DNA of 64,000 nt from Dyadobacter chenwenxiniae. Its GTDB lineage: Bacteria > Bacteroidota > Bacteroidia > Cytophagales > Spirosomataceae. Below the pieces are notes generated by a model. That model made no database searches. It worked only from the letters and a program-made list of their open reading frames with translations, and had not been told where the DNA came from. Numbering within the stretch: the first letter of the stretch is position 1; each line of letters opens with the position of its first letter. A program made the translations under genes and the position numbers. Below, one piece after another: positions 28,625 through 36,338 of the stretch. The stretch lies in assembly GCF_022869785.1 (NCBI RefSeq), contig NZ_CP094997.1, forward strand, positions 1,054,001 to 1,118,000. Direction: 5' to 3'.

Positions 28625-28769
28625 ATCGCTTTTTATACAAAACTAGCATGGCTGCAACTCAATGTATTGTATAAATCGGCCTTTTTAGATAGATCATTAA
28701 TCTTTTTACTATCTGCGCAATACCGGCTTTGTAGGTTCTGGTTAGTCAAAAGCTTTCGAGGCTTCAAGT

Positions 28770-29618
28770 TCAGGACAGCAGATACAGTTGTCTTGATGAT
28801 AAGCTTAATGTTTTCGAGGGAGTGTCGCCAGAGAATGTTTTGAACTCTTTAATAAAATGTCCTTGATCATAATAGCCAAAATCATAGTATAGCGAGCCTG
28901 GTGCCATATTTACCGATTCTGAGTGAGCCCTCAGATAATTTTGAAAGCGAACGACCCGAGCGAATGATTTGATGTTATGGCCAATATAAAAATCAAACAA
29001 CCTGCGCAGGTGCCGGGGGCTTACGCCTACAATTTTACTTACATCGTTTTCAATATTCAACGATTTTGTGTTTTTCAGTATAATTAAAATCGCTTCATAG
29101 ACTCTTGGGTCAAACTCATTCCCAACATGATGAAGATTCTGCATGAAATACCTATCGAAAACAGACCTGATTTCATGAATGCTGTCACCCGGACGAATGT
29201 TCTCAATTAGGAACTTTGATGTATTTTTATGAACTGCGTCCATGAACTCAACGGCATTGCTTAGCTCTGAGGCCTTGGTATTAAATAGGAATGAAAACAT
29301 ACCCGGAAGAAATCTTACACCTGCATAATGAAAGCAACTTCCAAGCAGGTATGTTGAGCTTCTATTGTAGAAACCCATTGCATAACTCTGGTAGGGATTG
29401 TTAATATCAACAAAAATATCGATGCAGCCGTCGGAGGCGATTTTACAGAAAAAATCTTCCTCTAAGGGTTCGCGAGATTTGATCTCCCAATAACACCATA
29501 TATAAGGCTGAAGACGCACATCCGGAAGAACCTCTATGATGAATATCTTTTCGCTTAACGGGGCAACTTGTGGCTGCATTGGAGTGAAAAGTTCCCTTAT
29601 ATCGGTTTGATTTTTCAT
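28770..29618 (-). CDS. AraC family transcriptional regulator, DUF6597-type N-terminus
   Basis: A 282-residue regulator with a sensor half showing L-Q-P-Y-I-W-C-Y-W-E-I-K and S-D-G-C-I-D-I-F-V-D, as in the AraC gene at 663-1484, and a C-terminal AraC domain (G-V-S-P-R-H-L-R-R-L-F-D-F-Y-I-G, then F-G-Y-Y-D-Q-G-H-F-I-K-E-F and S-G-D-T-P). It is preceded at 15 nt by the small membrane gene 29634-30086 and is probably in one transcript with it. Confidence 0.88.
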   Translation of the reverse strand: MKNQTDIRELFTPMQPQVAPLSEKIFIIEVLPDVRLQPYIWCYWEIKSREPLEEDFFCKIASDGCIDIFVDINNPYQSYAMGFYNRSSTYLLGSCFHYAGVRFLPGMFSFLFNTKASELSNAVEFMDAVHKNTSKFLIENIRPGDSIHEIRSVFDRYFMQNLHHVGNEFDPRVYEAILIILKNTKSLNIENDVSKIVGVSPRHLRRLFDFYIGHNIKSFARVVRFQNYLRAHSESVNMAPGSLYYDFGYYDQGHFIKEFKTFSGDTPSKTLSLSSRQLYLLS

Positions 29619-29633
29619 TTGCCGCTTTTTATT

Positions 29634-30086
29634 TTAGGTAGTTAGGCGTTTTAATTGAATTATCAAATATCCGATTGCAAAAAATATAAGCGGTATGGCC
29701 ATGCTAATGGCAAAGTCAGATATCATATAACGGTTACCTATCCATACAAAGAATATGTTTGAGCAAATAGTCAACGTCAAAATAGGGTTATTGCCTCTTA
29801 TAAATTCGAAGTGTTTAGTAGACAGGTATAAATTTACGGAACCTATAAAAATAAGACCAACACTAAACATCGCATTAAATCCTATCCACAACTTCCAGAT
29901 AATTCCGGATTCATCCATTTGAATTGTAGCTGTTTTAAGCTTCTCAATTAAACCTAAATCGCTTGGATAAAGATCCGTTGAAAAAAAGGTGCCGTGTAAA
30001 TGCAATATCCCGAAAAATAATAGAATGACAGATGCCAGTATCAGGCAAATTCTAGCCACTTGATTTTTGTTGATTGAGATTTCCAT
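29634..30086 (-). CDS. Four-helix membrane protein of unknown function
   Basis: I take the ATG at 30086 as start, giving 150 residues with four hydrophobic helices (about 11-31, 63-80, 95-110 and 120-140). The open frame runs 55 codons further upstream, but that extension has no pattern and would run towards the promoter region of the ArsR operon. The layout, with F-F-G-I-L-H-L-H-G-T after helix 1, resembles small membrane proteins often found beside Bacteroidota regulators. No function can be assigned. Confidence 0.65.
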   Translation of the reverse strand: MEISINKNQVARICLILASVILLFFGILHLHGTFFSTDLYPSDLGLIEKLKTATIQMDESGIIWKLWIGFNAMFSVGLIFIGSVNLYLSTKHFEFIRGNNPILTLTICSNIFFVWIGNRYMISDFAISMAIPLIFFAIGYLIIQLKRLTT

Positions 30087-30271
30087 ATTTAGTGCCTGTC
30101 TTAATGTTGCCCGTTGTACATTTTGCATTCTATATGTATTCGGATGCCTTTCGGTTGCAAAGCTTAAAATAAAGTCAAAGACTCTATAGTAAAAAAGGGA
30201 CATCAGCGAAAAGTCTGGCGTACAATCTATTGCGAACTCAACGAATTGCACGCTAAGGTCGAGAAGAATAG

Positions 30272-30302
30272 TTGCATAACCGAATGGTTATGTTTATGTT
30301 TG
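30272..30302 (+). promoter_or_regulatory. Promoter of the ArsR-SRPBCC operon
   Basis: TTG at 30272-30274 and TATGTTTG at 30295-30302 are separated by 20 nt, a full match to the Bacteroidota TTG-N19/20-TAnnTTTG promoter. The expected start site is a few bases downstream, about 20 nt before the ATG of arsR-like gene 30330. Confidence 0.75.
30275..30292. promoter_or_regulatory. ArsR operator, distal copy
   Basis: A perfect inverted repeat, CATAACC-GAAT-GGTTATG, fills the spacer between the -33 and -7 elements. The second copy lies 28 bp downstream (centre to centre). A regulator bound here would block RNA polymerase. Confidence 0.75.
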
Positions 30303-30321
30303 TATAACCAATCGGTTATAC
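30302..30321. promoter_or_regulatory. ArsR operator, proximal copy
   Basis: A perfect inverted repeat with 8-nt arms, GTATAACC-AATC-GGTTATAC, begins at the last base of the -7 element and covers the likely transcription start. It shares the ATAACC-N4-GGTTAT core with the distal copy. Confidence 0.8.
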
Positions 30322-30329
30322 ATTAAGTT

Positions 30330-30647
30330 ATGGTTGCAAGAAGAGACGTTTTTCAGGCCATTGCCGACCCTACCCGCAGGGCCATGATCGGTTTGTTGGC
30401 CATTAAGACATTGACTATCAATGAAGTGGCAGGTAATTTTGGCATGAGCCAGCCAGCCATTTCCAAGCACATGCATATTCTGACAGAGTGCGGACTGGTT
30501 GTGATGGTTAAGATTGGCAGGGAAAAGCACTGCCGGGCCAACCTCAAAGGATTGGAAGAAGTGACCCGTTGGGCAGAGCAATACCGGGTATTCTGGAACC
30601 AGCGGCTGGACGCATTGGAAGATCTGTTGAACGCTGATGGCGAATGA
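30330..30647 (+). CDS. ArsR family transcriptional repressor
   Basis: A 105-residue winged helix protein: D-V-F-Q-A-I-A-D-P-T-R-R-A-M-I-G-L-L opens the domain, the recognition helix is M-S-Q-P-A-I-S-K-H-M-H-I-L, and R-E-K-H-C-R-A lies in the wing. There is no C-x-C-x-x-C metal-binding motif in the sensing helix, so it is not an arsenic or metal sensor. This type is regularly paired with SRPBCC (AHSA1) genes, as here. Two palindromes overlapping its own promoter strongly suggest that it represses its operon. Confidence 0.93.
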   Translation: MVARRDVFQAIADPTRRAMIGLLAIKTLTINEVAGNFGMSQPAISKHMHILTECGLVVMVKIGREKHCRANLKGLEEVTRWAEQYRVFWNQRLDALEDLLNADGE

Positions 30648-30778
30648 CATTATCCAGCCAGTTGCGACGGTCACCAATTAATGATGATCCATGCCCACCA
30701 ATTAATAGCGGTCTGAAAAGGTCACACAGCCACAGGCAAAAAGTTGAATATTTTCAAATTGATAAACTTTTGAACGGA

Positions 30779-31249
30779 ATGGAACAAAAATCAAACATCC
30801 CCACGGTAACCGCACAAATGCTCATCCGCCAACCGGCCCATACCGTCTTTGAAGCATTTGTTGACCCAGAGATTACACGACATTTCTGGTTCACCAAAGG
30901 AAGCGGAATGCTTAAAAAAGGCCAGCATATTACCTGGGAATGGGACATGTACGGTGTCTCCATAGCTGTTTTTGTGGAAGAAATCATTGCAGATCGATTT
31001 ATACAAATCCAGTGGGACGAACCGTCGACGATGGTCCGATTTGAATTTCGTGAGATCGCCGGGCTCGGCACCTATGTTGAGATCACTAATACGGGTTTTC
31101 AGCAGCAGAATGCGGAGCTATGGGAAGCGATCAACAATAATACCGGCGGTTTTACAACCGTACTGGATGGAGCCAAGGCATATTTAGAGCATGGTATTGA
31201 GCTCAATCTGATCGCTGACAAATTTCCGTCCCAGGCAACTTCTCATTGA
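30779..31249 (+). CDS. SRPBCC domain protein (AHSA1-like)
   Basis: The ATG at 30779 gives 156 residues that form one START-like ligand-binding domain: T-V-F-E-A-F-V-D-P-E-I-T-R-H-F-W-F-T at the N-terminus, then W-E-W-D-M-Y-G, R-F-I-Q-I-Q-W-D-E and the closing helix with W-x-x-x-L-D-G-A-K-A-Y-L-E-H-G. An open frame extends 45 codons upstream into the intergenic space, which holds a duplicated CACCAATTAAT (30672-30682 and 30696-30706), and looks non-coding. SRPBCC proteins bind hydrophobic ligands; the ligand is unknown. It is followed at 5 nt by a second SRPBCC gene. Confidence 0.88.
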   Translation: MEQKSNIPTVTAQMLIRQPAHTVFEAFVDPEITRHFWFTKGSGMLKKGQHITWEWDMYGVSIAVFVEEIIADRFIQIQWDEPSTMVRFEFREIAGLGTYVEITNTGFQQQNAELWEAINNNTGGFTTVLDGAKAYLEHGIELNLIADKFPSQATSH

Positions 31250-31254
31250 TAGGT

Positions 31255-31794
31255 ATGGAAATGCAAGGTAAGATCATCGCTCCGGGCGTGTTGTATTTTG
31301 AGCGTTTTTTCGGCAGTACTCTTGAAAAGGTCTGGAAATACGTCACCGATTCCGAAAAACGGGGCAAATGGTTGGCAAAGGGTGATATGGAATTGTTCGA
31401 AGAGGGCAGGGTAGACTTGTATTTCATGCACAATGAGCTTAGCCCGACCACTGCCCCGGTACCTGAGCGATACCGGCACATGCAGGATGGGCACAACTTC
31501 ACAGGCAAAGTTCTTCACATTAAGCCGCCGCATTTGCTATCATTTACATGGGAAGACGGCTCCGAGGTGACCATCGAGCTTTCAGAGCACAACGACGGCG
31601 TTTTATTGCGCCTTACACACCGCAAGCTTGCCGATGATCCGGCAACACGGTTGAGCGTAGCGGCGGGATGGCACACCCATATGGGAATTCTGCAAAATGT
31701 GTTAGAAGGGAGCATCCCTCCCAACTTTTGGCTGAGTTTTCACAACATTCAGCAGGTTTATGAGGTGCATTTACCAGAAGGAAACAGGCAATAA
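31255..31794 (+). CDS. SRPBCC domain protein (AHSA1-like), second copy
   Basis: The ATG at 31255 (or the one at 31261) gives about 179 residues; the open frame begins 9 nt earlier with TTG. The fold signs are F-E-R-F-F-G-S-T-L-E-K-V-W-K-Y-V-T-D-S-E-K-R-G-K-W, then H-N-F-T-G-K-V-L and L-S-F-T-W-E-D-G-S-E-V-T-I-E-L, with a C-terminal helix W-H-T-H-M-G-I-L-Q-N-V-L-E-G. It is the last gene of the ArsR operon, and the two SRPBCC proteins are only distantly alike. Confidence 0.88.
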   Translation: MEMQGKIIAPGVLYFERFFGSTLEKVWKYVTDSEKRGKWLAKGDMELFEEGRVDLYFMHNELSPTTAPVPERYRHMQDGHNFTGKVLHIKPPHLLSFTWEDGSEVTIELSEHNDGVLLRLTHRKLADDPATRLSVAAGWHTHMGILQNVLEGSIPPNFWLSFHNIQQVYEVHLPEGNRQ

Positions 31795-31831
31795 AGAGCG
31801 CGTAGCACTTGACTGACACCGGTCCGCGGAG

Positions 31832-31945
31832 TTAGCAATCGAAACGCGGTGCCCCAATCATGCTGTCGGCAAAGAGTAGCATAAGCATTTTTCGTCTGCT
31901 GGGGTCACCAATTACCTGGAATACATCAAGAGTTGGTATAGCCAT
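31832..31945 (-). pseudogene. N-terminal fragment of a second ArsR family regulator
   Basis: An ATG at 31945 on the minus strand opens a 37-residue frame: P-T-L-D-V-F-Q-V-I-G-D-P-S-R-R-K-M-L-M-L-L. This matches the start of the intact ArsR protein at 30330 (D-V-F-Q-A-I-A-D-P-T-R-R-A-M-I-G-L-L). It then leaves the ArsR pattern at S-M-I-G-A and stops before the recognition helix. The fragment lies convergent with the intact operon. The remaining bases of 31795-32162 show no other open frame. Confidence 0.6.
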
Positions 31946-32162
31946 TTTTTGCTGTGATTAGGAGGTTCGCAATTTTTTCCAGTTGTATAGGTAACTTCTG
32001 AGTTACGCAAATTTGTACAGAAAAACATTTTAAAAAGTTTTCGGAAGGCGCTCTTACATAGGATAAGTCCCGCGCCAATCAAGAAAATACTTATTGGTTT
32101 CCGATCGGCCGGTAAATAGGGGCCAGCATCTTCGGCCCCTATTCAATACCTTTTATCATATC

Positions 32163-32456
32163 TTAAACTCTGATCTCAACAGGGGAGCCAACCTTTTGTG
32201 CCCTTGCAGCCAGGGATGAGATTACCAGCGCGATCCCACAAAAGGCTAAACACTCGAACGAGCCTATGATATTTTCCCCGTCCTGAAATTCAGGAAAATG
32301 AATGGCGTAATAAAGGTGTAGGGATAACAGCCAGATAAACAGCACTAAGCTTACTTCCCGGCCAAGATCAGACAGGGAAGCAAATATGTGAGCATGCTGA
32401 GCTGAAAGTTGATTATTGATATACTTCTGATGTAATTTTACCGGATGAAAATCCAC
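32163..32456 (-). CDS. Small membrane protein of unknown function
   Basis: A 97-residue frame with two hydrophobic segments (about residues 36-50 and 69-84). No ATG is available in frame; the GTG at 32456 must be used, and it overlaps the start of the divergent kinase gene by 12 nt. The product has the normal make-up of a small inner-membrane protein. I do not recognise it. Given the number of broken genes nearby, a truncated gene is also possible. Confidence 0.45.
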   Translation of the reverse strand: MDFHPVKLHQKYINNQLSAQHAHIFASLSDLGREVSLVLFIWLLSLHLYYAIHFPEFQDGENIIGSFECLAFCGIALVISSLAARAQKVGSPVEIRV

Positions 32457-32976
32457 ATAATGGGTGCATCCTGTGCGGGGTCGACGACGTTAGGCACGGC
32501 ATTGTCTGAGCAGCTTACCATTCCCTATTTTGACACGGATCTATTCTTTTGGGAGCGATCGGATATTCCGTACACTGTAAAAAGGGATCCCGTAATTCGG
32601 AACAAAATGCTCAGCGAATCTTTGTCAGCATTAGATCACTACATTGTTGGTGGTTCACTGATCGGCTGGGGAGAGGAATGGCAGAACATGTTTGATCTCG
32701 TTGTCTTTCTATACGTTCCGCAGCAAGTCAGACTGCAACGATTGGTGAATCGGGAAAGGGAACGTTATGGTGAAGTTATTTACACGGACCCACATCGCAA
32801 CAGGCTATTTAAAGCGTTTTATTCCTGGGCATCCGGATATGACGATCCGTTATTTACCGGACGTAATGTCAAAAATTCATGAGGAATGGATCAGCAAGCT
32901 TTCGTGCAGGGTTATTGAAATACGGGGGGATACAACCATTGATGAGCGTCTCAAATTTATTTATGACCATATCTGA
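32445..32976 (+). pseudogene. P-loop nucleotide kinase, frameshifted
   Basis: The first frame (32445-32882) encodes a small P-loop kinase of the adenylate/shikimate-kinase-like type: Walker A G-A-S-C-A-G-S-T-T at residues 7-15, D-T-D-L-F-F-W, L-V-V-F-L-Y-V-P and R-x-x-R-L-V-N-R-E-R-E-R-Y-G. It ends prematurely after G-R-N-V-K-N-S. The expected C-terminus continues in the next frame (K-I-H-E-E-W-I-S-K-L-S-C-R-V-I-E-I-R-G-D-T-T) up to TGA 32974-32976. One extra A in the AAAAA run near 32871-32875 explains the break. The joined product would be about 176 residues. It could be a real mutation, or a sequencing error that hides an intact gene. Confidence 0.75.
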
Positions 32977-33151
32977 ATTTGATTTACCTGCGCATAGCCA
33001 TTTCGAACGCATTAACAGCAGCCCGCGCTTGTATGAGCAAGCCGTTTGTGAGTGAGTACTGGAAGTGTGGCGTTCGCTTGCTTAGAGTGGTTAACGGACC
33101 GTCTTAACATTAAGCATTCGTTGTATATTTACCTGTAAACAGGGACTTTTC

Positions 33152-34213
33152 ATGAGCTTTGGTGATAAACTTTTATTCTTTTTCAGTGCGCTCGGAGCAT
33201 TTAACGGGTTACTGCTCAGCATTAACTTTTTCTTTTTCCCGGCAAAAAAACACCTTTCCAATTACCTGCTGGGTGCACTATTGCTGATGTTGAGCATCCG
33301 GATCGGAAAATCTGTGGCCTATTTTTTTGATTACGATTTGCCCAAACTATATCTTCAGGTAGGATTAACTGCCTGTTTTCTGATTGGTCCTTTTTTGTAT
33401 TACTACATCAAATCCGAAACCAAACAAATCAGGAAACTTCCCAGGGCATGGATATGGCAGCTGGCAGGCTGGTTAGGGACAATAGTATTGGTCGGCGCGG
33501 TGTATTCTTATGAAAGCTTTCCGTGGCTATGGAGGCGCTACATCGTGCCCATCATTTACCTGCAATGGGGCGTTCACATCGCATTTTCCATTGTGCTGTT
33601 AATGCCTCTTTTGAAAAAGATGGTTCGGAAAGAAAAGTTGAGACCTTTTGAAAACTCCCTTCTTGTCGTTTGTGGAGGTGTATTTATCCTGTTTACTTCA
33701 TACGTCTGGGCGATCCTGGACATTACCAAAGGCAGCTACATAAATGGGGCAATCTATTTTTCCCTGATCATTTATCTTGTCATATCTATCCTGCTTTATC
33801 GTAAGAAAACCAACGATTTGTCTTCCTTTTCTGCTCAGAAATACGGCGACAAAAAGCTCGATCCGGACGAAGCTCAGCTTATTATAGGCAAATTGAAAAA
33901 CGGTATGGCCAGCAAAGAACTCTTCAAAAACCCGGATCTAAAAGTCAACGACCTTGCCAGGGAGATTAACGTTTCCGGGCACCAGCTATCCCAGCTCTTG
34001 AATGAGAATATGGAGAAGGGCTTCAACCTTTTTGTCAATGAATACCGGATCAACGAAGCCTGTAAGATGCTATCGACACACCCCAATTTATCGATAGATG
34101 CGATCGGCGACGAGGTTGGGTTTAATTCCAAATCCACATTTTTCTCAACCTTTAAGAGGATCAAGGGCGTCAGTCCCAGCGTTTATAGAGCGTCAAACAG
34201 TACGGATTTATAA
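33152..34213 (+). CDS. Membrane-anchored AraC family regulator
   Basis: A 353-residue protein. The N-terminal 215 residues hold seven hydrophobic helices with short loops; residues about 250-350 form an AraC domain (L-K-V-N-D-L-A-R-E-I-N-V-S-G-H-Q-L-S-Q-L-L, N-E-Y-R-I-N-E-A-C-K-M-L, then I-G-D-E-V-G-F-N-S-K-S-T-F-F-S-T-F-K-R-I-K-G-V-S-P). This design is frequent in Cytophagales and suggests that a membrane signal is passed straight to DNA. It stands 107 nt upstream of the sugar dehydrogenase gene, with a palindrome between them, and may regulate it. Confidence 0.88.
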   Translation: MSFGDKLLFFFSALGAFNGLLLSINFFFFPAKKHLSNYLLGALLLMLSIRIGKSVAYFFDYDLPKLYLQVGLTACFLIGPFLYYYIKSETKQIRKLPRAWIWQLAGWLGTIVLVGAVYSYESFPWLWRRYIVPIIYLQWGVHIAFSIVLLMPLLKKMVRKEKLRPFENSLLVVCGGVFILFTSYVWAILDITKGSYINGAIYFSLIIYLVISILLYRKKTNDLSSFSAQKYGDKKLDPDEAQLIIGKLKNGMASKELFKNPDLKVNDLAREINVSGHQLSQLLNENMEKGFNLFVNEYRINEACKMLSTHPNLSIDAIGDEVGFNSKSTFFSTFKRIKGVSPSVYRASNSTDL

Positions 34214-34277
34214 AATAGGACTACTGAATCGGGGTTGCTGCACTTTCATTTTTAGAGAATGCCAGACATTTGAGAAG

Positions 34278-34300
34278 CAAAATGGAACAGTTTCATTTTG
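34278..34300. promoter_or_regulatory. Near-perfect 23-bp palindrome upstream of the dehydrogenase gene
   Basis: CAAAATG-G-AAC-A-GTT-T-CATTTTG is symmetric about position 34289 apart from one G/T mismatch pair. It lies 20 nt before the ATG at 34321, where an operator would overlap the ribosome-binding region. Confidence 0.5.
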
Positions 34301-34320
34301 AAAATCAAAAATCACTTTAA

Positions 34321-35817
34321 ATGAAAGGGACAATCTTACTTGTATGCTTATTGGCTGGTTTACAGGCCTTTTGCCAAAACGCTCCGACAGAGAGGCAATT
34401 AATCGAGAATACCATAGAACTGTATTTCGACGGCTGGGCAACAGGCGATAGCGCGAAGCTGGGCAGAGCGATGCATGCTTCATGTTTTTTGAAAAATTAC
34501 CGGGAGGGAAAATTCACCAGTTTTTCAAAGAGTCAGTATCTAGGCTTATTCAAACCCCATGACCGGCCAAAAAATCTGCGTACGAACATTGTTGCTTTGG
34601 ATATCACCAATAATATGGGGAGCGCAAAGGTTGAAATCATCAATGAACGGGAGACATTCACCGATTACTTCAACCTGATGAAAACTACCGAGGGCTGGGT
34701 GATTGCCGACAAAGTATCTACCCGCACACCCCATAAAACGAATGGAACGCAGGCTCAGAAAGAAACAGTTTTAGACGGTCTGAAGCGACCGTGGAGCATC
34801 GCTTTTCTTTCGGAAGACGAAGTGCTGATCTCAGAGAAAGAGGGCGATTTGATAAAATATAATTTACAAAAAAAAGAAAAAATCAGGATCAAGGGCTTTC
34901 CGACCGATCTGGAAGATGGCCTGGATGGTTTTGGCGATAACACAGGCAAATTTGAAGTGTTAACCGACCCGGATTTTAAAACCAACAAATACATTTACTT
35001 GTCTTACGCTGCCAAAGCGGCTGCCGGAAGGACTACGAAAATTGTCAGGGCAGTTCTTGAGAATGAATCTTTGCAACAAATCAAGGTGCTGTTCGTAGCG
35101 GAACCCTATACCGATCAGCGGGTCCATTATGGGGGAGGAATGCTTTTTGGAGCCGACGGCAAACTCTATTTTACAATCGGTGAAAGGATATTTACCGAGA
35201 AAGATGAACCAGGTATTCCCATCGCGCAGAATGTGGAAGACAAGCGAGGGAAAATCTACCGCATTAATCCCGACGGCACCATTCCAAAAGACAACCCGGA
35301 CTTCGGAAATAAGGCAACCCCCGGTTTATATGCAACGGGCATCAGGGCGGCCCAGGGTCTGACACGTGACCTTCATACCGGCAAAATCTGGTTCAGTGAG
35401 CACGGAACACACCAGGGGGATGAGATTAATGTGCTGAAGGCTGGCGCCAATTACGGCTGGCCTATGAAGACTACGGGGAAGTACCGTTATGCCGAGTTTG
35501 CCCCCAAGGAGATTCCGGGAAATAGTTATACGGAGCCTGTCTGGTCGTGGTTACAAACGGTGGCGCCAACCGGCGTGCATGTGTATTGGGGCACCGAGTT
35601 TGCTGCATGGAACCGGAATTTGCTTGTCGGCGGATTATCAAAGGGTAGTGTATGGCGGCTGGTAATAGAAGGAGAAACCGTCAAAAGTGCCGAGGAGCTA
35701 TTTACAGACGACCGGGTAAGAATACGGAAAGTGATCCAAAGCCCAAGCGGTAAATTGTATCTGCTTTCTGATGAAGTGAATGGGAAATTGATAAGGGTAA
35801 AAAATGGAGGGGTCTGA
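34321..35817 (+). CDS. Exported NTF2-like/lumazine-binding domain fused to a PQQ-type sugar dehydrogenase
   Basis: After a signal peptide (about residues 1-19), residues 24-140 form an NTF2-like domain of the putative lumazine-binding kind (E-R-Q-L-I-E-N-T-I-E-L-Y-F-D-G-W and W-V-I-A-D-K-V-S). Residues about 148-495 match glucose/sorbosone dehydrogenases, six-bladed propellers that use PQQ: R-P-W-S-I-A-F-L at the start, H-Y-G-G-G-M-L-F, Y-R-I-N-P-D-G-T-I-P, and W-F-S-E-H-G-T-H-Q-G-D-E-I-N. Soluble sugar dehydrogenases are normally single-domain, so the N-terminal fusion is unusual. The enzyme is expected in the periplasm; no PQQ synthesis gene is in the window. The true substrate is unknown. 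Confidence 0.85.
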   Translation: MKGTILLVCLLAGLQAFCQNAPTERQLIENTIELYFDGWATGDSAKLGRAMHASCFLKNYREGKFTSFSKSQYLGLFKPHDRPKNLRTNIVALDITNNMGSAKVEIINERETFTDYFNLMKTTEGWVIADKVSTRTPHKTNGTQAQKETVLDGLKRPWSIAFLSEDEVLISEKEGDLIKYNLQKKEKIRIKGFPTDLEDGLDGFGDNTGKFEVLTDPDFKTNKYIYLSYAAKAAAGRTTKIVRAVLENESLQQIKVLFVAEPYTDQRVHYGGGMLFGADGKLYFTIGERIFTEKDEPGIPIAQNVEDKRGKIYRINPDGTIPKDNPDFGNKATPGLYATGIRAAQGLTRDLHTGKIWFSEHGTHQGDEINVLKAGANYGWPMKTTGKYRYAEFAPKEIPGNSYTEPVWSWLQTVAPTGVHVYWGTEFAAWNRNLLVGGLSKGSVWRLVIEGETVKSAEELFTDDRVRIRKVIQSPSGKLYLLSDEVNGKLIRVKNGGV

Positions 35818-35999
35818 CAAAATAGGAGCGGGTTTTGTTAAACTGGACACCACTACTCACGTAGTGTTCACTTTCGAACAGGGCCCGTTCTTTCGCGAAC
35901 AATAAATCTTTCCTGGAATGACCATCAAAGCTTATTTCAGCCTTTTTCCAAACCTGGCACGCATTTATACTATAAAATAGAAACTAATCAATTTTGCGA

Positions 36000-36338
36000 A
36001 TGCGCAGAACGTATTTAGGTGAATTCGAAGAACTCGTATTGTTGATAATTTCTATTCTTGGAAGGGAAGCTTACGGCGTAACGGTTTCGCGGGAAATTGA
36101 GCAGCAGACGGGAAGGGTCGTCGCCTTTGGCTCTGTTCATAATACACTGATCCGCCTGGAAGAAAAAGGATTCGTAAAGTCTGAGTTGGGCGGGGCGACT
36201 ACTGAGCGTGGCGGGAGGCGAAAACGCCTGTTTCAAGTCACTGCTTTGGGAAAAACCGCGCTGGCCGATATTCAGCAGCTGCGTAGCAGGCTTTGGAAGC
36301 TAATGCCCGATGACACGTTAAAGCTGAGCGACATATGA
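36000..36338 (+). CDS. PadR family transcriptional regulator
   Basis: The ATG at 36000 gives 112 residues of PadR winged helix: L-G-E-F-E-E-L-V-L-L-I-I, then G-R-E-A-Y-G-V-T-V-S-R-E-I-E, F-G-S-V-H-N-T-L-I-R-L-E-E-K-G-F and a wing with R-G-G-R-R-K-R-L-F. It overlaps the permease gene by 4 nt (ATGA), so the two are translationally coupled. In Bacteroidota, PadR genes are commonly followed by a permease with the same N-terminal prefix, and the regulator is thought to repress the pair. Confidence 0.92.
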   Translation: MRRTYLGEFEELVLLIISILGREAYGVTVSREIEQQTGRVVAFGSVHNTLIRLEEKGFVKSELGGATTERGGRRKRLFQVTALGKTALADIQQLRSRLWKLMPDDTLKLSDI

